Source: Oppiella nova
Lineage: Eukaryota; Arthropoda; Arachnida; Sarcoptiformes; Oppiidae
Direction of reading: 5' to 3'
Length of the DNA stretch: 24,757 nucleotides
NCBI GenBank assembly: GCA_905397405.1
Contig: CAJPVJ010000460.1
Span: forward strand, 1 to 24,757
The notes under the pieces were generated by a model. It was given only the letters and a program-made list of their open reading frames with translations. It had not been told where the DNA came from and ran no database searches. Shown piece after piece: positions 18,463 to 24,757 of this stretch (the stretch's first letter is position 1; the number at the start of each line of letters is the position of its first letter). Made by a program: the position numbers and the translations under genes.

Positions 18463-20783
18463 TTATTTGACTAATAGCTTAACAACTCTAACGGCACCCG
18501 ATGTATGAACTAATAGCTCCAGCATATCATTTATACCCAGAGTGCCCAACACCTCTTTGCCCTCATCAACAAACAGGTCGTGCACTTCATATTTGGTCTC
18601 TTTGGCGGACACTTTGATCAGTTCCGACACTTTGTGTGACATCTAAGACATAAAATTCAATTGAGATAATTGTACTACTTTACGTTTTAAGTACTTATGT
18701 ATCTAACCTACTGGGTAACCAGAGGATAAATCTATACACTACTGTATTCTGGTGACCGGCAAGTGGTGTCCGAGATGGCCAAAGTGGGTTTGGACAACGA
18801 GTCTTTCTTTATCCTAAATGTTTGTAAGTTTAGTATTATTTTAAGACTCAATAATTATTTCAAAAATTACTTAGGAATGCGGTTAGTGAGAGAATCGCTC
18901 CTAAGGCACAAACAGAACTAAGTGTCGTTAGTCACGGAACAAAACGTCTTAACGAAACTTAAGGCCAAAGTTAACAGAATTGTCAGTGGACATGAGTAGT
19001 GGTGACGACCACATACACCACATCGCCATTTGGGTACGACTTTGATGCCAAGACAGCCCGGAGTTGCCTATTGATAGCTCATCTGTCGATTAAATAAACA
19101 AAAATTTAATTATTAATTAATAGCACAAACCTATTAATTCTATAAACTCTACAACATACCCGGATCAGCCCAATGTCCCGGTCCTATAATTAATGAGATA
19201 AATATTTTTATAAATTTCATTTGAATACAAACATTAGCCACAAATAGTTTGTGTGAATACCGCTGTGTTTAATGAATAAATCGTTGTATTGACCGTAATA
19301 TTGGATAATCTCGTCAATACTGGCCCACGAGTCCATACTATCCTTATAATTACGAAACGCGTGACACGTCTTAGCGATGGCGTCGTAATCAGGATTAATA
19401 CCACTGAATCGTTGTATTGACCGTAATATTGGATAATCTCGTCAATACTGGCCCACGAGTCCATACTATCCTTATAATTACGAAACGCGTGACACGTCTT
19501 AGCGATGGCGTCGTAATCAGGATTAATACCACTGAACACGTACTGGAAGAATGGCCACTCGCACACCAACAACATCTTGTGACCTGTTTGTGGTGATTAT
19601 CACACAATTATTGAATTCACACAATAGTCAACAATGTAATACCCGTGGCGTTCATAGCCTGAGCCAACTTTGGGTATAAAGTATCGTATTTTTTGGTGTC
19701 TTCGTAACAACCGTCCACTTTGAATGAGTCGACCCCCCATTCCGAGAATGTCTGGGCGTCCACATCGAAGTAGTCTTTCCCTCCCGGCGTGTGGTTATTA
19801 AGACCAGGGTATACGCTATGAAATTTGCAAATAAATTTTTATAAACATTTATTAAATGCTGTAATAATTTATTTTATAACTTATAAAATATTAGTGAATA
19901 TAAGAGTGGTTATCAAAATGCTTTTGGATATGTTTTAATTGTTTTAATGATTTAAGTTTAAAATTGGTAACTATAAAGTTTTATTAAAGTATGAGTTTAA
20001 ATATTTTACTTTAATTATTATAATTTATAACTTATTTGTTACATCTTAATTGTACACTACTTATTATTTTCTAAAGTTAAATTCAAACTTACTTGAACCA
20101 AATATACCATACTTGATCTGGTACTAAATTTAGTATTACAGAAGGTCTTATATAACTGTAATAATACTGGAATAAATAAAACCATAAAACAACAGTTGAT
20201 TTAAGATTTAAAATTCTTAAATTGGTTTCACAAACATTAAAAATAATTTATATATTTAATTTTTAAAAATAATCTATGACGCCTATAAATAATTGTTAAC
20301 TTGACACAAATATTGACCCTATGTTTACAATTATCTGGCAAAAGTGTGAGTACTGCGGGGAAAGGCTGAAAAAGCATATAAGCCTCACCCGCTACAGGTT
20401 AGGTTTCCGATGTCCCCATAGATACCAAATTTAAGGCCTTTTGAGTGCATATAATCAGTCAATGCTTTGATACCATTGGGGAATCGCTTTTTGTTGGGCA
20501 CGAGTCGGCGGGTCTGGGAATCCCTTTCCACTTCACTCCATCGGTCGTCTATATTGATGTACTCATAGCCCAAGTCCTTAAAGCCGTCGGCGACCAGTCT
20601 GTCGGCCATATCTTTATACAGCTTTTCATTAACGCATTCATTGGGATATTTGTCACAATTCTCGTCGTTATCGAAAGCAGTGTACGACACGAAACCCATC
20701 GGTGGTGTCAATGCCTGGCCATCGTCTGTCCACCCGTACAGACATTGCGCTGATATTAGGGTCACAACTAGTTTTAAATACAT
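18463..20783 (-). CDS. alpha-galactosidase / alpha-N-acetylgalactosaminidase (GH27)
   Basis: Seven exons: 20389-20783, 19643-19815, 19261-19583, 19160-19183 (24 nt), 18880-19082, 18700-18792 and 18463-18642. With one copy of the exon-3 duplication removed, these sum to 1263 nt, or 420 residues, all phases matching; known enzymes have 410-430. A signal peptide is followed by LTPPMGFVSY, YINIDDRWSE and GLKFGIYGD. The nucleophile is Asp166 in SFKVDGCY and the acid/base is Asp261 in GPGHWADPD (microexon). The specificity loop is CEWPF: Glu198 matches human GLA Glu203 rather than NAGA Ser, so galactose is the likelier substrate. A lysosomal or secreted enzyme removing terminal alpha-galactose. As written it is broken by the exon-3 duplication and by two complement-without-reversal blocks, which hold part of exon 5 (LRQLKPEF, IAVNQDKHG) and all of exon 6 (VWVKPVEPV). 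Confidence 0.9.
18678..18805 (-). other. complement-without-reversal block, 128 nt, around alpha-galactosidase exon 6
   Basis: Read backwards on the plus strand without complementing, this matches 23099-23226 almost base for base (one mismatch). That copy is the properly oriented last-but-one exon with CAG acceptor and GTATTC donor. Normal minus-strand homology resumes at 18677 (tagtacaattatctca). The length is 128 nt. Confidence 0.95.
18854..18981 (-). other. complement-without-reversal block in alpha-galactosidase exon 5
   Basis: Native coding ends ...LLMSTD at 18982. Reading the plus strand backwards without complementing from 18981 gives LRQLKPEFKAILQNK, ALIAVNQDKHG, ILAKRVIG and then a GTAAG splice donor at 18879-18875. 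This matches the conserved GH27 region after MSTDLR. The upper edge is set by the Asp codon. The lower edge lies in the intron and is assumed from the 128-nt length of the other blocks; the 48 nt between this and the next block cannot be oriented. Confidence 0.85.
19281..19536. repeat. exact tandem duplication in alpha-galactosidase exon 3, unit 128 nt
   Basis: 19281-19408 and 19409-19536 are identical. The unit encodes SGINPDYDAIAK ... YYGQYND on the minus strand. Two copies put the exon out of frame; with one copy the gene reads through to the microexon. Same size as the GMC duplication and the complemented blocks. Confidence 0.95.
19816..20388 (-). other. intron 1 of alpha-galactosidase
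   Basis: 573 bp, AT-rich, GT at 20388-20387 and AG at 19817-19816. It is much longer than the other introns in the window. No embedded gene or repeat recognised. Confidence 0.7.
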
Positions 20784-22440
20784 GTTTGATTGGTATATGG
20801 ACTTTAGGTTTACAAAAGTAATATGATTTCTGAATTTGTGTTAACTTTTATATAAATGTGTTGATTATAATAATAGAAAGTATTGAATGTATGTTTAACA
20901 AGGAATGTGTTTATCATTTGCCACCAGCTAAGTTGATAATCACCGGAATATATGCCTTATGTTTAAAATACAGTACTCTTTAACAATCTTATGTTATTTG
21001 GTTTACAATATACTAGTACATTTACAATTACTTTATGTTTAATTAATAAACTAGCTTTTGTTTCTATGCATTTGTGGTATTCTACAGTACAGTACTGGAT
21101 ATATTTTATGATAAAAAGATATTATTCTTATTTAATTCTAGTACTGATAACTTCTATCAATTCTGTATAAAATATAAAGTAAAGTGAAAATTGTAGTGTA
21201 TTATCAGATAAATTATAATATACAGTAGTACTCAGTACCCTATTGACTATCAATAAATATGCCCACTTAGCAACTTATAAATAATTCCGGGTCATTTAGA
21301 GTGCATTCAATGAATTCTTGATATGACTTAAAATGTTTTATTGAAAATTAAAAACAAGTTATGTATTTTTAAAAAGTTTAGAGTTTAAATTCAAATTTAC
21401 TAATTAAATGACCAGGTAAACACAATTATTATCTACTGTAGTCTAGGTTAGTCTGCGATGAAGTCTGACACAATTTATATTTATATGTATTTAATACACA
21501 ATGATTATTAGACACACAAAAGTTATACAACTTTGACAATCTAGTACACTTTGACCCGATATAAAATTGATACTTATTAATTACTCATAAATATTTACAT
21601 TTAAATGACTCTTATATGACTAATTGATAAATTAAACAAGTTAAAAAGTAAGCACTTTATAAAATAAAGCTTAAATCGGAATGTCCTTTTTTAAAAGTTT
21701 ATAAATATGTTTTAAATGGTATCAATTTATTCTATAATTAGAGCTTAAGATGAATATCACAAAATAAAATTCCACTAGAATCACAATATTCTGTATAATC
21801 CAATTCTAATCTATCATTTTCATATATTATAAATGGCATATACTGTATTAATTCAAAATTTCTTATAGTATTTAAAATAGTTGATTATAAGTTTAAAGGT
21901 GATTAATATTAACATGAATCATTGACTATCAATAGATTTGAATTAAAAATTAATAATATATTTATTGAATTTATTACTAAAAACATACAAGAATATCTGT
22001 TTTTAAATGATTAGAATTGGATTATACAGAATATTGTGATTCTAGTGGAATTTTATTTTGTGATATTCATCTTAAGCTCTAATTATAGAATAAATTGATA
22101 CCATTTAAAACATATTTATAAACTTTTAAAAAAGGACATTCCGATTAAGTTTTATTTCCTACTTAACGCTTACGAAGTGTTACATAAAGCGTATAAAATA
22201 ACTCTTATTTCAGTCACAATTTGATGAATTAATTTGAAAAACAATTTCATTCACCGAAAAGACAAACAAAAAACTCACAAAAATGTGTCCAAAACTCGTG
22301 AACCAACTGACAAGTGATGTCTAAGAAGTCGCGACACAAACGCACAATAATTATGTAAAAGTCGTTAAAAATGTGTAAAAACTGTAATCTTATGTCAAAC
22401 GTGAGAGTGAACTGTGAGTCACAACACGTGTGTGAAAACA
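20784..22440. other. AT-rich intergenic region
   Basis: Between alpha-galactosidase and the zinc-finger gene. The only structure found is the fold-back at 21664-22157. Scattered CAGTACT words occur. No exon seen. Confidence 0.6.
21664..22157. repeat. fold-back element with about 148-bp inverted arms
   Basis: Arms 21664-21811 and 22009-22157 are reverse complements and almost identical over the inner 135 bp, fraying at the outer ends; the spacer is about 197 bp with no ORF. Probably a fold-back or MITE-like DNA repeat. No target duplication could be identified. Near-identical arms imply recent origin or gene conversion. Confidence 0.85.
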
Positions 22441-23098
22441 ATGAGTCAATTAGTGATCAATGATTTGGTGGAAGAGATTAGTGACGAAAATCAAAGACTG
22501 GTCACTGAGTTGGCACTCGAGAGGCAATTGTCTCAAGTGTTGGACAACATTAGAAACAATGCATTAGTTTTGATACAAAACTGTAAATGCGATGAAAATC
22601 AACACTTAATACAAACCATTCATCGACTTAATGGTGATTTCATTGAACGCAAGACAAATCACTTCTTGGGATCACATGTGCGCACACAGACTGTCGATGA
22701 ATGTGTTTCAGGTATTTATAGTCATATAAATGTCTTTAAAATGTCTTAATTTCCGGTCATTTCAGGTGATGGTAGCGAAGCGGTCACTGAATTGAGTCCA
22801 ACACTCGACTCGAGACAATCGGCGCCCGAGAAGTCGGACCACAGTTTAGCCACTGATATATCGATGGACACGACGACTGATACACACGATTTGGACACCA
22901 ATTCATCACTGTTTGCGTCCATAGATACTGCAGACATAAAGCCATCGGCCTATCACTGCCATCGATGTCACCATTCATTTGGCACTATATTTGATCTCAA
23001 AAATCACGACAATATCGTCCACAAGAAGCTGATCGCAAATGTCTGCAGACATTGTCAGCGACTGTTCCACACGGCGGGCCAGTTGTCCATTCATTTGA
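22441..23098 (+). CDS. zinc-finger paralogue, 5' part only
   Basis: Exon 1 (22441-22711) starts MSQLVINDLVEEISDENQRL, clearly the same coiled N-terminus as the protein at 6108. A 54-bp intron (TTCAG|GTATTT ... TTTCAG) leads to exon 2 from 22766; phase 1 joins correctly. Exon 2 has an acidic Ser/Thr-rich linker, one full C2H2 finger (YHCHRCHHSF ... HDNIVH) and the start of a second (VCRHCQRLFHTAGQLSIH). The sequence then changes abruptly at about 23099 into the 3' end of an alpha-galactosidase gene, and the frame stops at 23119-23121. The junction falls exactly at a 128-nt block edge, so the true gene probably continues elsewhere. Unlike the 6108 gene, this one has an intron. Confidence 0.75.
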
Positions 23099-23111
23099 TT
23101 CTGAGCAACAG

Positions 23112-23441
23112 GTTTGGGTGAAACCGGTAGAGCCTGTGGTGAACGGCCAGTGGTCTTATGTCATCACATATCTAAATAGGAGACCAATGGGTCATCCAAT
23201 CTATGTATTCATGAATTTTGCATTTTTAGTACAATTATCTCATTTGAATTTTATGTGTTAGATGTCACACAAAGTGTCGGAACTGATCAAAGTGTCCGCC
23301 AAAGAGACCAAATATGAAGTGCACGACCTGTTTGTTGATGAGGGCAAAGAGGTGTTGGGCACTCTGGGTATAAATGATACGCTGGAGCTATTAGTTCATA
23401 CATCGGGTGCCGTTAGAGTTGTTAAGCTATTAGTCAAATAA
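23112..23441 (+). pseudogene. last two exons of a second alpha-galactosidase copy
   Basis: Exon 23112-23204 encodes 31 residues (VWVKPVEPVV to HPIY), flanked by CAG acceptor and GTATTC donor; exon 23262-23441 encodes 59 residues starting MSHKVSELIK with YEVHDLF and ending VVKLLVK plus stop. These are the C-terminal beta-sandwich of GH27 enzymes. All upstream exons are missing because the sequence switches to the zinc-finger gene at 23099. The final exon differs from the one at 18463-18642 by few changes. It is partial, or a mis-joined allele of the 18.5-20.8 kb gene. Confidence 0.85.
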
Positions 23442-23506
23442 ATATATTTGTTAAACAAAAATTTTAAATAAGTTTTTCACACATAAGTTACACACTAAAC
23501 AAAAAT

Positions 23507-23638
23507 TCATTTATTTTCAATTTCCTTTTTTATTTGCATTGGCATTCCCACTGCCATTTGCATTCCCGGTGCCATGTCCATCATTGGCATTCCCACTGCC
23601 ATTCCCTCCCTGTTCTCGATTTGCATTTTCATCTTCAT
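23507..23638 (-). CDS. Met-rich 43-residue micro-ORF, inverted copy
   Basis: Same relationship as at 18284: ATG overlaps the TGA of the membrane protein (ATGA). The peptide has an extra six-residue repeat unit, an 18-nt insertion that keeps the frame. It ends IKKEIENK. Translation is unproven. Confidence 0.3.
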   Translation of the reverse strand: MKMKMQIENREGMAVGMPMMDMAPGMQMAVGMPMQIKKEIENK

Positions 23639-24117
23639 GAGGCGACGTATAGCTTCAAGAGCACATTCTTCACAAATGGCAGTCTATTGATAAAATGTGT
23701 CTGCTGCAGTACGTACGCGTATACGTACGCCGATAATTGCATGAATACCAGGGCTGAGATCAACGCCACAACCCGTATACTGTCGGCGAAGGTCTGGTAC
23801 TTGCGATTAGAGTACGAGTAGAAGCATACAGTGAGTGCCATAACAGTGCATAGGATGCCGTATAACCACACGAGTCGGTTGTGCCATACCATGTACTCCA
23901 AACCCTGGTATCCCTGGTACCCTAAGTCAAAGAAGGCTATCAAATCGGTGACCACTACTAGTAGTATGAGTGAACTGACAGGGATGGACAGGCTGTTGTA
24001 TGCGGTCAGCGTGTATGGGATGATGAATAGGATGGCAATGGCGTTGAGTATGATGAGTGAGACGCGGCACACATTCATCACTTTCTCAGCAAAGTGTAAG
24101 TCGTCTAAGACTGCCAT
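23635..24117 (-). CDS. four-helix membrane protein B, intact inverted copy
   Basis: ATG at 24115-24117, 160 residues, uninterrupted. Starts MAVLDDLHFAEKVMNVCR; helices at about 17-40, 47-68, 83-104 and 112-137; the loop before helix 3 is YMVWHNRLVW and the C-terminus LLKLYVAS. It is the intact reference for the shifted copy at 17803. Residues upstream of the ATG (SLKQWSNRSKYHK) stay open and are conserved in three copies, so a spliced upstream start is possible. Function unknown. Confidence 0.75.
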   Translation of the reverse strand: MAVLDDLHFAEKVMNVCRVSLIILNAIAILFIIPYTLTAYNSLSIPVSSLILLVVVTDLIAFFDLGYQGYQGLEYMVWHNRLVWLYGILCTVMALTVCFYSYSNRKYQTFADSIRVVALISALVFMQLSAYVYAYVLQQTHFINRLPFVKNVLLKLYVAS

Positions 24118-24478
24118 CAGTTTGTGATATTTGCTGCGATTGGACCACTGTTTGAGACTTTTGGTGCAATGAATAGACAACACAAATACTTTTGATAAAT
24201 ACTGGTCTCACTTGGACTCTGTCTATCACTTAAAAGGATTCTCTCATTTGTTTTCAATTTTAATTATTTGTTTAATTTTAATAATTTTTTCAAACAATAG
24301 ATTAAAGTTCTATGTATTTAAATATAACCACACTTTAATGCTGAGAAAGTATCAGCCTGGTCAGGGAGGTGTCTGGTATGCTTTTCATAATTATTTTCTA
24401 TTTATAAAATAGTATAACAAATTAATTAATTATTTATATAGTCATGAAAGTTAAAGCACAAATACAAATTGAATTCAT
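24118..24478. other. spacer between inverted copies of B and A
   Basis: Non-coding; reverse-complement counterpart of 17466-17802, with the same caaatgagag/ctctcatttg stretch. Confidence 0.7.
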
Positions 24479-24757
24479 TTATTCATCTAATGACATTAAA
24501 TGTAACTGGATTAGCAGCCACTTAATCCATTTATACCTATTAATGTGCTGGGTTTGTTTGAGTATATAGGCGTAAATGTACGCAAATATCTGCAGTAATA
24601 TCATAATGACTGCGACGGCGATAAGCAATGCATAGTCAGCGGCCGTCCAATATTGGCGATAATAAGTGGTGACGAGGACTACAGTGAGTGCCATAACAGT
24701 GCATACGATGCCGTATATCCACACGAGTCGGTTATGCCGTACGATGTACTTCGAGCC
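24479..24757 (-). CDS. four-helix membrane protein A, inverted copy, cut by window end
   Basis: 93 codons open from the last base of the window: GSKYIVRHNRLVWIYG, helix 3, YYRQYWTAADYA, helix 4 and the tail LMSLDE, stop at 24479-24481. It is the C-terminal half of the protein at 16974, with few changes (RYKWIKW against RYKCVKW). The N-terminal half would lie outside. It supplies the correct sequence for the complemented block in the left copy. Confidence 0.8.
   Translation of the reverse strand, partial: GSKYIVRHNRLVWIYGIVCTVMALTVVLVTTYYRQYWTAADYALLIAVAVIMILLQIFAYIYAYILKQTQHINRYKWIKWLLIQLHLMSLDE

Larger units (their letters stand above)
17187..18805. repeat. left arm of a 1.6-kb inverted duplication
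   Basis: This segment matches the reverse complement of 23099-24757 with small indels. It covers the end of membrane protein A, all of B, the Met-rich micro-ORF and the last two exons of alpha-galactosidase. The last two parts match only if the complemented blocks are accounted for. Divergence is low but real, including a 1-bp and an 18-bp indel. Confidence 0.9.
23099..24757. repeat. right arm of the 1.6-kb inverted duplication
   Basis: Reverse-complement counterpart of 17187-18805. Both ends coincide with edges of complemented blocks in the left arm: 23099 with 18805, and the final base 24757 with 17187. Here all reading frames are intact and normally oriented. Confidence 0.9.

Noticed and set aside
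18740-18822. A plus-strand exon reading RQVVSEMAKVGLDNESFF
   Set aside because: It looked like a new gene, but it is the artefactual reading of the complemented alpha-galactosidase exon 6; the proper copy lies at 23112.
1-24757. tRNA, rRNA and CRISPR features
   Set aside because: I found no cloverleaf, rRNA-like conserved stretch or repeat-spacer array by eye.

Overview
The window is nuclear DNA of a small-genome arthropod, most likely an acariform (oribatid-type) mite. It is AT-rich, with GC-richer exons and short introns of about 50-110 bp with GT...AG ends. Its families are typical of mites: GMC oxidoreductase, DEG/ENaC-like proteins, C2H2 factors, C-type lectin, TSSK-type kinase, lysosomal alpha-galactosidase and a LINE. 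The mite assignment is inference from gene content; no ribosomal or mitochondrial marker is present.

Layout: 1-3.4 kb holds an AT-rich flank, a possible secreted-protein first exon (-) and a two-exon secreted C-type lectin with a phage-baseplate-like C-terminal domain (-). From 3.4 to 6.7 kb there is a C2H2 zinc-finger gene (-), split in its 12th finger by a 5'-truncated LINE (+), plus a second degenerate zinc-finger fragment. From 6.9 to 9.0 kb lies a GMC oxidoreductase (-). Two DEG/ENaC-like genes (+) occupy 9.8-13.1 kb, with a long fold-back between them. A single-exon acylated TSSK-like kinase (+) is at 13.6-14.8 kb. From 16.0 to 18.4 kb there are three small four-helix membrane proteins and a Met-rich micro-ORF. 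An alpha-galactosidase/NAGA gene (-) is at 18.5-20.8 kb. From 22.4 to 24.8 kb a truncated zinc-finger paralogue (+) is fused to the 3' end of an alpha-galactosidase copy, followed by an inverted copy of the membrane-protein cluster that runs off the window.

The most remarkable signal is a set of blocks of about 128 nt that are the simple complement of the expected sequence WITHOUT reversal. One lies in the kinase N-lobe (about 14035-14163), one in a four-helix membrane gene (17187-17314) and two in alpha-galactosidase (18678-18805 and 18854-18981). Complementing the bases in place restores conserved protein in frame. For two blocks, the inverted copy at 23.1-24.8 kb contains exactly the expected sequence. 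A strand inversion gives reverse complement, so no ordinary rearrangement makes these. Two coding exons (GMC exon 1, alpha-galactosidase exon 3) also carry direct tandem duplications with a 128-nt offset. The inverted copy begins and ends exactly at block edges: 23099 pairs with 18805, and the last base 24757 pairs with 17187. I read this as a shared computational scar, for example contig joins built on a 127-mer overlap. It silently breaks at least four genes that would otherwise be intact.

The genes do not form one pathway. Alpha-galactosidase and the GMC enzyme look secreted or lysosomal, the lectin secreted, and the DEG/ENaC and four-helix proteins membrane-bound. The repeated zinc-finger and four-helix genes point to local lineage-specific duplication.
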